Shown one piece after another: positions 1-8,848 of a stretch of 64,000 nt of DNA. The stretch lies in NCBI GenBank assembly GCA_963764465.1, contig CAVXSO010000006.1, forward strand, positions 496,001-560,000. The letters are read 5' to 3'. Made by a program: the position numbers and the translations under genes. Numbering within the stretch: position 1 is the first letter of the stretch; every line of letters begins with the position of its first letter. The notes below the pieces were generated by a model. It was not told the DNA's origin and searched no databases. It worked only from the letters and a program-made list of their open reading frames with translations. The DNA is from JAJXXT01 sp963764465. Lineage in GTDB: Bacteria > Pseudomonadota > Alphaproteobacteria > Acetobacterales > Acetobacteraceae.

Positions 1-315
1 ATCTGGCTCGCCTTCACGCTTTCCTCCTTCTTCATCGCCATCGCCGGCGGGCTCTACGCGCTGCTCAACAACTTCGCCGATCCCTCCTCGCTGTTCACGG
101 ATCTCTCGGGCGAGCTGGTCATCATGTGCGTGCTCGGCGGCATCCGCGTCTTCTGGGGCCCGCTGCTCGGCGCTGCGGTGTATGTCGTGCTGCAGGACTA
201 CATCTCCTCGCGCACGGTGAACTGGCTGTTCTTCGTGGGCCTGATCTTCGTCATCGTCGTCCTGTTCTTCCCGCGCGGCCTGCTCGGCATGCTTCGCCGC
301 CGCAGCGAAGCATGA
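1..315 (+). CDS. livM: Branched-chain amino-acid ABC transporter permease, LivM type, 3' end only
   Basis: The reading frame is open from the first base and stops at 315, giving the last 104 residues of a polytopic membrane protein. The visible part has hydrophobic segments, including FFVGLIFVIVVLFFPRGLLG, and ends in a short basic tail. The FPRGLLG ending is typical of LivM/LivH-family permeases of the hydrophobic amino-acid uptake family. Two LivG/LivF-type ATPase genes follow on the same strand, which supports the call. The 5' part of the gene and probably livH and a binding-protein gene lie outside the window, so the substrate is not known. Confidence 0.9.
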   Translation: MWLAFTLSSFFIAIAGGLYALLNNFADPSSLFTDLSGELVIMCVLGGIRVFWGPLLGAAVYVVLQDYISSRTVNWLFFVGLIFVIVVLFFPRGLLGMLRRRSEA

Positions 316-355
316 GGCGGACGATGGGCAGCCCCCCTTTCACCGGACACGCCGC

Positions 356-1110
<755 letters not shown>

Positions 1111-1114
<4 letters not shown>

Positions 1115-1839
1115 GCGCGATCGAGATCGACGGCATCCACACCTACTACGGCAAGAGCCACATCCTGCACGGCGTCTCGCTCACCGTCGCGGAAGGCAAG
1201 CTCACCACGCTGCTCGGCCGCAACGGTGCCGGCAAGACCACCACCATGCGCAGCGTGATGAACCTCACGCCGCCGCGCGACGGCCATGTGCGTGTCTTCG
1301 GCCAGGAAACCACGCGCTGGCCCACCTACCGCATCGCCGCCCACGGCGTCGGCTACGTGCCGGAGGGGCGGCGCATCTTCCCCAACCTCTCGGTCGAGGA
1401 AAACCTCAAGGTCCCGCTGGAGCGTCCCGGCCCCTGGACCATCCAGCGCGTCTACGAGCTCTTCCCGCGGCTCGAGGAGCGCAAGATGAACCGCGGCCGC
1501 CAGCTCTCCGGCGGCGAGCAGGAAATGCTCTCCATCGCCCGCGCGCTGCTGCTCAACCCCCGCGTGCTGATCCTCGACGAACCGTCCCAGGGTCTCGCCC
1601 CGCTCATCGTGCGTGAGGTCTTCCGCATCGTCTCGCAGATGCGCGACGAGGGCATCTCCGTCCTCCTCGTCGAGCAGAACGTGCGCATGTCGCTGGAAGT
1701 CGCGGACCACGCCTACGTGCTCGACGACGGCGCCATCGTCTATGACGGCCCCGCCGCCGAGCTGGCGGCGGATGAAGAGCGCATCCAGTCCCTCGCCGGC
1801 GCTACCGCCGAGAAGTGGGAGGAAGCGCCCAGCCACTGA
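1111..1839 (+). CDS. livF: Branched-chain amino-acid ABC transporter ATP-binding protein LivF
   Basis: A 242-residue ATPase, the second nucleotide-binding subunit of the Liv-type importer. Walker A is GRNGAGKTT, the signature is a canonical LSGGEQ, Walker B is LILDEPSQGLAP and the switch region is VLLVEQN. GRNGAGKTT and the YVPEGRRIFPNLSVEENL stretch are typical of LivF. It overlaps livG by four bases and closes the operon; the next gene is on the other strand 20 bases away. UrtE of urea transporters is a close relative, but the sequence looks like the LivF branch. Confidence 0.95.
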
Positions 1840-1859
1840 CAGCCGGCGTGACCGGCTGC

Positions 1860-2330
1860 TCAGCCCGCGAGGGCGCGGTCGATCATTTCCATCGCCCCCG
1901 GGACATCGCCGTTGCCAAGGTCCTCGCGCGCCTCCCTGATCCGGGCGGCGAGCGGGCTGTTGCTCGGGGTCGTAGCCCGGTCCGCCGCGACTGAACGATC
2001 GAGCACCCGGGTCTCCGCCATTTCGAGTTCCTGCTGTGCCTGGCCGGTCTTCCCGGCGGCGAGCGAGGTCTTGGCGGCGTTCAGGTAGTCGTCGACGCTG
2101 GCGTCCTGGCCGACCGCGGCCGGCGGCAGGGTCGGCGCGATCGCGTTCCTGGTGTCCCCGGCGCCGATGTTGCTGGCCTTGTCCGAGCGCGGCAGCGAAT
2201 CGCCGACGCCGACCTCGTGGCCGGGCCGCGCGCCGCTGAGGAAGGGCGAGACGCCCGGCACCTGGGCCAGCGCCGAATAACCCACGGTCCCGAGCAGGAT
2301 CGCGGTAGCGGCGTAAAGTGCACCACGCAT
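1860..2330 (-). CDS. Hypothetical periplasmic protein
   Basis: A 156-residue protein that I do not recognise. It begins with a Sec-type signal peptide (short basic start, hydrophobic stretch LYAATAILLGTVGYSALA, then an AQ cleavage-like site). The middle is rich in Ala, Pro and Asp. The last half is helical, with alternating Ala/Glu/Arg, from YLNAAKTSLAAGKTGQAQQE onward, and resembles a small TPR-like bundle such as those seen in other short Acetobacteraceae secreted proteins. An AGAAGGGAT-like ribosome site precedes the ATG. It sits in a run of small minus-strand secreted-protein genes. Confidence 0.7.
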   Translation of the reverse strand: MRGALYAATAILLGTVGYSALAQVPGVSPFLSGARPGHEVGVGDSLPRSDKASNIGAGDTRNAIAPTLPPAAVGQDASVDDYLNAAKTSLAAGKTGQAQQELEMAETRVLDRSVAADRATTPSNSPLAARIREAREDLGNGDVPGAMEMIDRALAG

Positions 2331-2398
2331 GGCGAAGAATCCCTTCTGACAATGGTTGCAAGCGGCACGGGCGCGCTCTCGGGCGAACGTATTTCGCC

Positions 2399-2728
2399 TT
2401 ATCGGAACAGCGGGATGTTGAGCATCAGGACCGGGCCCGGCTGCACGTAATAGGCAGGCGGCGCATAGATGACGGGCGGCGCGCTGTCGTAGAAATTCGG
2501 CCCGTGATCGTAGCCCCTGCGGTATGGTGGGGCATCGCGCCGGTAGGAGCGCTCATACCGGCCCGGCGGCCCCGCTCCGTGACCGTTCTCCGCTCGGGCC
2601 GGCACGGCCCATCCCGCGGCCAGCATCCCCGCGGCTGAAATCCCGGTCGCGAGCAGAAGCATGGTCGTCCGGGGAAGAGTCCCTTGCGTGCGCCGCGGCT
2701 CGCCAGTGATCATGGACATGGGCTTCAT
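2399..2728 (-). CDS. Hypothetical secreted Tyr/Pro/Arg-rich protein
   Basis: A 109-residue protein starting at ATG 2728, which overlaps the stop of the upstream LTXXQ gene by 4 bases (ATGA). Residues 23-46 form a signal peptide (TMLLLATGISAAGMLAAGW... ending PARA). The mature part is rich in Tyr, Pro, Arg and Gly, with repeats such as YRRDAPPYRRGYD and an aromatic end VIYAPPAYYVQPGP. Small proteins of this kind are common in alphaproteobacteria and have no known function. The frame stays open upstream for many codons, but the coupled ATG is the reasonable start. Confidence 0.6.
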   Translation of the reverse strand: MKPMSMITGEPRRTQGTLPRTTMLLLATGISAAGMLAAGWAVPARAENGHGAGPPGRYERSYRRDAPPYRRGYDHGPNFYDSAPPVIYAPPAYYVQPGPVLMLNIPLFR

Positions 2729-3210
2729 CCGCCCCGCGACGCGCTGCCATGACCGGGGCGGTCGCGGAACAGTTGGTCGGCGGTCTTTTGCTGATCGGCC
2801 GACATGCTGTCGTAGAGTGTCTGGAACGCCGGAACCAGTTTCTCCACGCCCTGCGCGTGCGCCGTGACGATGCTCTGGTATGATCGCATGTTCTCCGGCG
2901 CGCTCATCGTGTCGAGCGTCTGGATCCGAGCCTGGAACGCCCGATCCATCGTCTGCGCGTTGTCCCGCATGACCTTGGTAAACGCGTCCCACTGCGGCTG
3001 CTCGGCGGGCGTGATCGCAAGGTTCGCGTGCAGATCGGCGATCCGCTGCTCGATCGTCGCACTTTCGGTTGGGGCGGCCGGCATGGCAGATGTTGCGGCG
3101 GCCGATCCCGGCGGCGCCGCTCGCGCCGGCAGGCCGCCGATCGCGGCGAACATGCCGAGACCGATGAGCGCTGTGGTGGCGAGGGCGGAGGATCTGAGGT
3201 TCAGGCGCAT
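2725..3210 (-). CDS. LTXXQ-motif (Spy/CpxP-like) periplasmic protein
   Basis: A 161-residue secreted protein with a signal peptide (ALATTALIGLGMFAAIGGLPARA) followed by a helical domain containing LAITPAEQPQWDAFTKVM and MSADQQKTADQLFRDRP. The paired L-T/S-x-x-Q-type turns, each starting a helix, are the hallmark of the LTXXQ (Spy/CpxP) family of periplasmic chaperones and envelope-stress proteins. Here they read ITPAEQ and MSADQQ. Its stop overlaps the start of the next small secreted protein, so the two are probably made together. The family call is good; the chaperone role is an inference from the family. Confidence 0.75.
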   Translation of the reverse strand: MRLNLRSSALATTALIGLGMFAAIGGLPARAAPPGSAAATSAMPAAPTESATIEQRIADLHANLAITPAEQPQWDAFTKVMRDNAQTMDRAFQARIQTLDTMSAPENMRSYQSIVTAHAQGVEKLVPAFQTLYDSMSADQQKTADQLFRDRPGHGSASRGG

Positions 3211-3326
3211 GATGATGCCTTTGTTTCACAAACGGGTTCGGCAGCAGGCGTTCCTGTGCCGCAATACGTTACAACTTCGAAATGAGTCAGGCTGAACAAC
3301 CCCGGTATCGACCGATCCGTGCTGCG

Positions 3327-3464
3327 CTATTTCGCGCCCGGCTTGGCGGGCGCGTTCGCCGGCGCCGGCGTCGGTCGCAGGAAGGTGGCGTTGGCCGGGG
3401 CAGGCTTTTTGTCCGCCTTCGGCTTCTTGGCTTCGCGATTGCGACGGCTGCGACCCTTGGCCAT
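3327..3464 (-). CDS. Small basic protein, 45 residues
   Basis: A short frame from ATG 3464 to TAG 3327 encodes MAKGRSRRNREAKKPKADKK followed by an Ala/Pro-rich tail ending AKPGAK. A good ribosome site (GGGAGTAGG) lies just before the ATG. A basic MAKGxxRxNREAKKPK start followed by a Pro/Ala-rich tail is a recurring small-protein type in proteobacteria. Its highly basic start suggests nucleic-acid or ribosome contact, but no function is established. Confidence 0.65.
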   Translation of the reverse strand: MAKGRSRRNREAKKPKADKKPAPANATFLRPTPAPANAPAKPGAK

Positions 3465-3487
3465 GGACCTACTCCCTGATCAGCTGG

Positions 3488-3643
3488 CTATTGCGGTGTC
3501 GAACGGTTGGCAGCACCCGTCAGGGCATGGCCGCCAGCCGAGATGTCCTGCCCCGCACCCGCTGTGGTGTGGCAGGCCGCCAGCAGCGGGGCGGCGGCGA
3601 GCAGCATCCAAAGCCCGAGCGAGATTGCAGATGGCCGGCACAT
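3488..3643 (-). CDS. Entericidin A/B family lipoprotein
   Basis: A 51-residue precursor from ATG 3643. It has a hydrophobic signal stretch (ISLGLWMLLAAAPLLAAC) ending in a lipobox with Cys at position 24, followed by HTTAGAGQDISAGGHAL. The lipobox Cys followed by T-x-x-GAGQDI-x-x-GG is the entericidin signature. Entericidins are tiny cell-envelope lipoproteins; in E. coli EcnA and EcnB are described as an antidote/toxin pair. Only one copy is visible here, which is usual in alphaproteobacteria, where the protein seems to be a general envelope lipoprotein. Confidence 0.8.
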   Translation of the reverse strand: MCRPSAISLGLWMLLAAAPLLAACHTTAGAGQDISAGGHALTGAANRSTPQ

Positions 3644-3692
3644 GATATTGATCCCTGTCGTTGCGATGGAGGATGTGCGTTCGCGGCGTGGC

Positions 3693-3950
3693 TCAGCGCC
3701 AGACCGGTCGTCCGAGATCGACGGTGCTGGGGCTCGTCACGGCCCCGCCGACGGCGCCGATGGCGCCGCCTACGACCGCACCAGTGACCACGCCGCCGCC
3801 CGTCACCGCACCGACCGCGGCACCTGCGCCGGCGCCGATGAGCCCCCCGGAAGCGGCACGATCGCCGGTGGAGGACCCACAGCCGGCGAGCACGCCACCG
3901 GCAAGCACGAGAGCGGCAAGCACGGGCATCATCGCGGCGGCGCGGGACAT
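3693..3950 (-). CDS. Glycine-zipper lipoprotein
   Basis: Start chosen at ATG 3950, which follows an AAGGAGAA ribosome site, giving 85 residues. A lipoprotein signal (MMPVLAALVLAGGVLAGC) ends at a lipobox Cys. The mature part is a long run of small residues (GLIGAGAGAAVGAVTGGG and onward) with glycine spacing typical of glycine-zipper 2TM/YMGG-like domains, which insert in or span membranes. It ends with TVDLGRPVWR. This is the most upstream member of a group of small envelope-protein genes on the minus strand. Confidence 0.7.
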   Translation of the reverse strand: MSRAAAMMPVLAALVLAGGVLAGCGSSTGDRAASGGLIGAGAGAAVGAVTGGGVVTGAVVGGAIGAVGGAVTSPSTVDLGRPVWR

Positions 3951-4272
3951 GGTACCTATTCTCCTTCCGGCGGCATCGCGCCATCGCGCCAGCAACACAC
4001 GGCGTGTGCCGCTTCGTGGCTGGACGGCACGGGGCCGGGGAACGTGGGGCAAGAAACAGAAGGCGGGCGCATCGGCGCCGGAAATGCTCCGACGCAAGCC
4101 TCTCGCCTTTTCTACGTAATCAATTTCATCGTTATTCAGAAATATTCAAGTGATGATCGAGAGATTGTCTTTGGGTATTTCTACTCAGAAAAATGCCAGG
4201 CGCCATTTTCCGACGGCCTGGAAACCCGCCACGCTTCGTGATGTAGTCCGCCCACCGAGGCAGGAGGTGGTG
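3951..4272. other. Divergent intergenic region, AT-rich, probably promoters
   Basis: This gap separates the glycine-zipper lipoprotein gene from the plus-strand binding-protein gene. Bases from about 4105 to 4200 are much richer in A/T than anything nearby. They contain an interrupted inverted repeat AGAAATA (4138-4144) and TATTTCT (4176-4182). I could not fix a -35/-10 pair. An open frame on the plus strand runs in from 4150, but it adds 41 residues before a good signal peptide and lacks a ribosome site, so I treat it as untranslated. Confidence 0.5.
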
Positions 4273-5853
4273 ATGCGGCGCAGGACATTGTTGGCGGGAA
4301 CAGCGGCGGCGACGGTCGCAGTTACCCGCGGGGCAAGGGCCTTCGTCACCGAGGGCACCCGCCGCACCCTCGTCTTCTCCGGCGGCCAGCCCGTCCCCGT
4401 GCTCGACCCGCACGTGAAGTACGACTACTCCACCCGCATGATGCAGCAGTCGCTCTACGACGCGCTGCTCAAATACGTGGACAACCCGCCCAAGATCGTC
4501 CCCTGGCTCGCCCGGTCGTGGGAGGTCTCGCCGGACGGCCTTACCTACACGTTCCACCTGGCCGAGAAGGCCAAATTCCACAACGGCGACCCCGTGGACG
4601 CCGAGGCGGTGCGCTTCTCCTACGAGCGCGGCATCAAGCTCAACAAGGGCATCGCCTGGATGCTCAAGGACCATCTCGATCCCGCGCAGATCAAGGTGGT
4701 CGATCCCCACACGGTCAGCATGACCCTCAAGCAGGCCTTCCCCGGCTTTCTGTCCTTCGTCCCCTGGTGGTTCATCGTGAACCCCAAGCAGGTCATGGCC
4801 GAGGCCAAGAACAACGACGACGGCCAGGACTTCCTCGTCGCGCACGAGGCAGGCTCCGGCCCGTTCAAGATCAATCGCTGGGACCCGCAGGCCGCCATGG
4901 TCCTGGACGCCGTGCCGGACTACTGGCGCGGCTGGGAGGAGGGCGACGCCAACCGTCCCGCCGGCCTCATCTTCCAGGTCATCCGCGAGCCGGCGCCGCG
5001 GCGGGAGGCGCTGCTGCACGGCTCGGTGGACATGATCACCGACATGTCGCCGGACGACTACGACGCGCTCGCCAAGATCAAGGGCATCCGCGTCACCGAC
5101 GACGCCGGCATGACCCCGTTCACGGTGATGTTCAACTGCGCCTGGGGCCCCACCGCGGACGTCAATTTCCGCCGCGCCATCGCCTACGCCATGGACTACG
5201 AGGCCCTCATCGCGATCGAGAACGGCCACGCGAAGCTGATGGACTCCCCCTTCCCCAACGCGCTGGCGGGCCACATCGCCGTCCCCGACATGCCGCGCAA
5301 GGACCTCGCCAAGGCCAAGGAATTCCTCGCCAAGACCAAATACGCCAAGGGCGGCCTCACGCTCGACTACCTCTACGTCGCGGGCCTGGAGGTCGAACGC
5401 CAGGTCGGCCTCACCGTGCTCGCCTCGCTCGAGCCGCTCGGCATCAAGGTCAACGTCCAGGGCGTGCCCTGGCCCACCGTCATGGCCCGCGGCACGAAGG
5501 CCGAGAACGGCCCGGCGATGATCGCCGTCTATGTCACCCCCGTCAGCACGGACCCCGACGTCGTCGCCTCGCAATATGCAAGCACCGCCGCCGGCAGCTA
5601 CTGGGGCATGCACCACCTCGCGGACGCGACGCTCGACAAGATGGTCGCGGACGCGCGCGTGGAACTGGACGAGAAAAAGCGCGTGGCGATGTACGCCGAG
5701 ATCCAGAAGCGCATCGTGGCGCTGCAGCCCGCCATCTTCGGCATGCTGGAAAACCGCCGCTGGGCCATGAAGGACAACGTCCAGGGCTTCGTCTTCTGCC
5801 CCGTCCGCCTGACCGGCGAGGTCGACTTCTACCCGATGTGGATCAAGGCATGA
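4273..5853 (+). CDS. ABC transporter substrate-binding protein, oligopeptide/dipeptide (SBP_bac_5) family
   Basis: A 526-residue extracytoplasmic binding protein. ATG 4273 is preceded by a strong AGGAGG at 4262-4267. The first residues, RRRTLLAGTAAATVAVTRGA, form a signal peptide with an Arg-Arg start, possibly Tat-type. The mature sequence has the family landmarks: LVFSGGQPVPVLDPH near the N-terminus, LARSWEVSPDGLTYTFHLAE, KFHNGDPVDAEAVRFSYER and the C-terminal AMKDNVQGFVF region. Two permease genes of the matching DppB/DppC type follow. The ligand could be peptides, glutathione, nickel complexes or sugars; the sequence does not decide. Confidence 0.9.
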   Translation: MRRRTLLAGTAAATVAVTRGARAFVTEGTRRTLVFSGGQPVPVLDPHVKYDYSTRMMQQSLYDALLKYVDNPPKIVPWLARSWEVSPDGLTYTFHLAEKAKFHNGDPVDAEAVRFSYERGIKLNKGIAWMLKDHLDPAQIKVVDPHTVSMTLKQAFPGFLSFVPWWFIVNPKQVMAEAKNNDDGQDFLVAHEAGSGPFKINRWDPQAAMVLDAVPDYWRGWEEGDANRPAGLIFQVIREPAPRREALLHGSVDMITDMSPDDYDALAKIKGIRVTDDAGMTPFTVMFNCAWGPTADVNFRRAIAYAMDYEALIAIENGHAKLMDSPFPNALAGHIAVPDMPRKDLAKAKEFLAKTKYAKGGLTLDYLYVAGLEVERQVGLTVLASLEPLGIKVNVQGVPWPTVMARGTKAENGPAMIAVYVTPVSTDPDVVASQYASTAAGSYWGMHHLADATLDKMVADARVELDEKKRVAMYAEIQKRIVALQPAIFGMLENRRWAMKDNVQGFVFCPVRLTGEVDFYPMWIKA

Positions 5854-5863
5854 CGCCTCTGGC

Positions 5864-6871
5864 GTGACCCGCTTCCTGCTGCGCCGCTCGGCCTTCCTGC
5901 TGCTCTCGCTGGCGGGCCTGGTGGTGCTCACCTTCGCGATCTCGCACATCGCCCCCGCCGACCCCGCTGCCCTCGCCGCGGGGCCGGACGCGACCGCGGA
6001 CATGATCGCAACGATACGCCACCAATACGGCCTCGACCGCCCGCTGCCGGTCCAGTTCCTCCTTTACGTCGAGGCGCTGGCCAGGCTCGATCTCGGCCGT
6101 TCCATCGCCACCGGCCACAGCGTCGCCGCGGACCTCGCGATCTACCTGCCCGCGACGCTGGAACTCGTGCTGCTCGCCATGGGCTTCGCCGTCGCGGCCG
6201 GCATCCTGCTCGGCATCCTCGCCGCCATCCGCCGCGAGGGCCTCGCGGACCACGCCGCCCGCATCCTCGCCGTCGGCGGCATCGCCGTCCCCGCCTTCTG
6301 GATCGCGCTCATCCTGCAACTCCTGTTCTCGGTGCACTGGAAATTCCTCCCCATCGGCGGCCAGCTCCCGGTCGCCATCCCGCCGCCAGCACCCATCACC
6401 GGCATGGTGATCCTGGACGCGCTGCTGCGCGGCGAACCCGCGGTCGCCTCCACAGCACTCGTCCACGCGCTGCTGCCCGCCTTCGTGCTCTCGCTCCCCT
6501 GCCTCGCCTCCATCCTGCGCATCACGCGCCAGGAAATGATCGAGGTGCTCGCCGCGCATTACGTCCGCACCGCCCGCGCCCAGGGCATCGCCCCCCTGCG
6601 CGTGGTGGCGAAGCTCGCGCTGCGCAACGCCATGGTGCCCATCCTCTCCATGATCGGCCTGCGCTTCGGCTTCATGCTCGGCACCACGGTGCTGGTGGAG
6701 ACGGTGTTCGACTGGCCGGGCCTGGGCCTCTACGCCGTCACCTCGGCCACCAGTGCCGACTTCGCCCCGGTCATGGGGGCGACGCTCGGCATCGGCCTGC
6801 TGTTCATGCTCGCCACCCTCGTCGTCGACCTGCTCTACGCCGTCGCCGACCCTCGGATCCGCGCGGCATGA
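5864..6871 (+). CDS. ABC transporter permease, DppB/OppB family
   Basis: A 335-residue inner-membrane permease. It starts at GTG 5864, ten bases after the binding-protein stop. The N-terminus (RFLLRRSAFLLLSLAGLVVL) and the following DP-x4-AGPDATADMIATIRHQYGLD stretch are typical of DppB. Near the C-terminus lies the cytoplasmic EAA loop, YVRTARAQGIAPLRVVAKLA, that docks an ATPase, and then ETVFDWPGLGLYAV. About six membrane spans can be seen. It should pair with the next gene to form the channel. Confidence 0.92.
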   Translation: MTRFLLRRSAFLLLSLAGLVVLTFAISHIAPADPAALAAGPDATADMIATIRHQYGLDRPLPVQFLLYVEALARLDLGRSIATGHSVAADLAIYLPATLELVLLAMGFAVAAGILLGILAAIRREGLADHAARILAVGGIAVPAFWIALILQLLFSVHWKFLPIGGQLPVAIPPPAPITGMVILDALLRGEPAVASTALVHALLPAFVLSLPCLASILRITRQEMIEVLAAHYVRTARAQGIAPLRVVAKLALRNAMVPILSMIGLRFGFMLGTTVLVETVFDWPGLGLYAVTSATSADFAPVMGATLGIGLLFMLATLVVDLLYAVADPRIRAA

Positions 6872-6895
6872 TCCGCCCCGCATGACGGTCGCCGC

Positions 6896-7723
6896 ATGAA
6901 GGCCGCCCTGCGCGACCCCTCAGCCGCCATCGGCGCGGCGCTGGTCCTGCTGTTCCTGCTGCTCTGCGCCGCCGGCCCCTGGATCGCGCCCTACCCCGCC
7001 GACGCGACCGGCGCCATTCATTTCGCCCTCAAACTCAAACCGCCCTCCGCCGCCCACTGGTTCGGCACCGACGAAATGGGCGACGACATCTTCTCGCGCG
7101 TCGTCATCGGCGCGCGCACCAGCCTCTGGGTGGGCGTCGCCATCACCGGCATCGCGGTCGCGATCGGCGCACCGCTCGGCATCCTCGCCGGCTTCCTCGG
7201 CGGGCGCGTGCAGACAACCATCATGCGCCTCACCGATGTCTTTCTCTGCGTGCCCGGCCTCGTCCTGGCACTCGCCATCGTCGCCGCCCTCGGCCCCGGC
7301 CTCGTCCACGGTGTCGCGGCCCTCGCGGCCGTCTGGTGGCCCGGCTACGTCCGCCTGCTGGAATCAAAGGCGCTGTCGCTGCGCGATGCGAGCTTCGTGG
7401 AGGCCGCGCGCGCCTCCGGCGCCTCCACGTTCCGCGTGCTGCTGCGCCACGTCGCCCCCAACTGCACGGGCCCCCTGATCGTCAAGGCGAGCATGGACAT
7501 GGGCTTCGCCATCCTCGCCGCCGCCAGCCTCGGCTTCATCGGCCTCGGCGCCCGCCCGCCGGCCCCGGAATGGGGAGCGATGATGGCCGTCGCCCGCAAC
7601 TACATGCCGGACTGGTGGTGGTACTCCCTCGCCCCCGGCGCCTTCGTCTTCGCCACCGTCCTCGGCTTCAACCTCCTCGGCGACGGCCTCGCCGCCTGGC
7701 TCGATCCGCGCGAGCAAAGCTGA
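6896..7723 (+). CDS. ABC transporter permease, DppC/OppC family
   Basis: A 275-residue inner-membrane permease, partner of the preceding DppB-like protein. Characteristic parts are the N-terminal span followed by APYPAD, the HWFGTDEMGDDIFSRVVIGA motif, the EAA loop SFVEAARASGASTFRVLLRH and the conserved end AASLGFIGLGARPPAPEWG and LGFNLLGDGL. No ATPase gene (DppD/DppF) follows; the next gene is on the opposite strand. The importer must therefore borrow ATPases encoded elsewhere. Confidence 0.92.
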   Translation: MKAALRDPSAAIGAALVLLFLLLCAAGPWIAPYPADATGAIHFALKLKPPSAAHWFGTDEMGDDIFSRVVIGARTSLWVGVAITGIAVAIGAPLGILAGFLGGRVQTTIMRLTDVFLCVPGLVLALAIVAALGPGLVHGVAALAAVWWPGYVRLLESKALSLRDASFVEAARASGASTFRVLLRHVAPNCTGPLIVKASMDMGFAILAAASLGFIGLGARPPAPEWGAMMAVARNYMPDWWWYSLAPGAFVFATVLGFNLLGDGLAAWLDPREQS

Positions 7724-7736
7724 GCCTTGCGTCCTC

Positions 7737-8699
7737 TCAGGCCTGGCCCTTCCACTCCCGATACCACGCCACGAACCGCGCGATCCCGTCCGCGAGCGGC
7801 GTCGAGGGCGCGAACCCCGTCAGCTCCGAGATCGCGCGCACATCCGCCCGCGTCTCCATCACGTCCGCCGCCGGCGCCGGCGCATCGACAATCACCGCCC
7901 GCCGCCCCAACCCATGTTCCAAAAGCGAAACGAGATCGGCAACCGCCTCGCTGCGGTTGTTGCCGATGTTCATCACCCGTATCGGCGGCACGCCGGCCGG
8001 CGGCCGGTCGAGGCAGCCCAGGATCCCCGCCACGATGTCGTCGATATACGTGAAGTCCCGCCGCAGCCGCCCGCCGTCATAGACGGTGATCGGCCGCCCC
8101 GCCGTGATCGCCTCGGCGAAGCTGAAATAGGCCATGTCCGGCCTTCCCCACGGCCCATAGACCGTGAAGAACCGCAACCCCGTCTGTGCAATCCCGTACA
8201 GGTGCGCATAGGCATGGCTCATCATCTCGTCCGCGCGCTTGGTCGCGGCATAGAGCGAGAGCGGCGTATCCACCCGGTCCGTCTCCGCGAAGGGCGGCGC
8301 GTTCCCGCCATAGACGGAGGAGGAGGAGGCATAGACCAGGTGCCGCAGCCCCCTCAGCGCCCGCGCCAGTTCCAAGATCGCCAGGTGCCCGACGAGGTTG
8401 GACGCCGCGTAGTCGAACGGCGCGATCATCGAATGCCGGACCCCCGCCTGTGCGGCGAGATGGACGATCCCGTCCAGCCCCGGCTCCGCCAGCGCCGCCA
8501 CCGCCTCCCTGTCCGCGATATCCACGCGCCGGAAGCGGAACCGCGGATGCTCGAGCAGCCGCAGCCGCGCCTCCTTCAGCGCCGGGTCGTAATAGGCATT
8601 GAGATTGTCGATGCCGAGCACGTCCTCGCCGCGCCCGAGCAGCGCGCGCACGGTGTGGAAGCCGATGAAGCCCGCCGCCCCGGTCACGAGAATGGTCAC
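7737..8699 (-). CDS. NAD-dependent nucleotide-sugar epimerase, probably UDP-glucuronate 4-epimerase
   Basis: A 320-residue extended short-chain dehydrogenase. It starts at GTG 8699 with the Rossmann motif GAAGFIG at residues 7-13. The catalytic pair is Tyr150 and Lys154 (YAATK), after the SSSS stretch near 124-127. IDNLNAYYDPALKEARL, RFFTVYGPWGRPDMAYF and RRDFTYIDDIV are the pattern of UDP-glucuronate 4-epimerases (LpsL/CapI type), which make UDP-galacturonate for surface polysaccharides. It is slightly shorter than the usual 335 residues. The neighbours do not show a polysaccharide operon. Confidence 0.88.
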   Translation of the reverse strand: MTILVTGAAGFIGFHTVRALLGRGEDVLGIDNLNAYYDPALKEARLRLLEHPRFRFRRVDIADREAVAALAEPGLDGIVHLAAQAGVRHSMIAPFDYAASNLVGHLAILELARALRGLRHLVYASSSSVYGGNAPPFAETDRVDTPLSLYAATKRADEMMSHAYAHLYGIAQTGLRFFTVYGPWGRPDMAYFSFAEAITAGRPITVYDGGRLRRDFTYIDDIVAGILGCLDRPPAGVPPIRVMNIGNNRSEAVADLVSLLEHGLGRRAVIVDAPAPAADVMETRADVRAISELTGFAPSTPLADGIARFVAWYREWKGQA

Positions 8700-8848
8700 G
8701 AACGGCCTCTATCCTGCCTTCCGGGCATCCGGCAAGCGGCGCCGCAAGGGCCGCGGCACCCGCCACCTGTACACTCCGTCATCCCGCAAGGCTTGCATCG
8801 CCAAAACCTACGCGCGTAACAAAAGCCTTCAAGCCACAGGATCGAGCC

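Noticed and set aside
3231..3254. General-stress (EcfG) type promoter before the LTXXQ gene: GGAAC and CGTT on the minus strand
   Set aside because: The spacer is 15 bases, shorter than the usual 16-17, and the start would be only about 12 bases from the ATG; too weak to list.
4132..6003. Long minus-strand frame opposite the binding-protein gene (623 residues)
   Set aside because: It is the mirror of a clear ABC binding-protein gene; long antisense frames are normal at this GC content and its His/Val/Glu-rich composition has no family.
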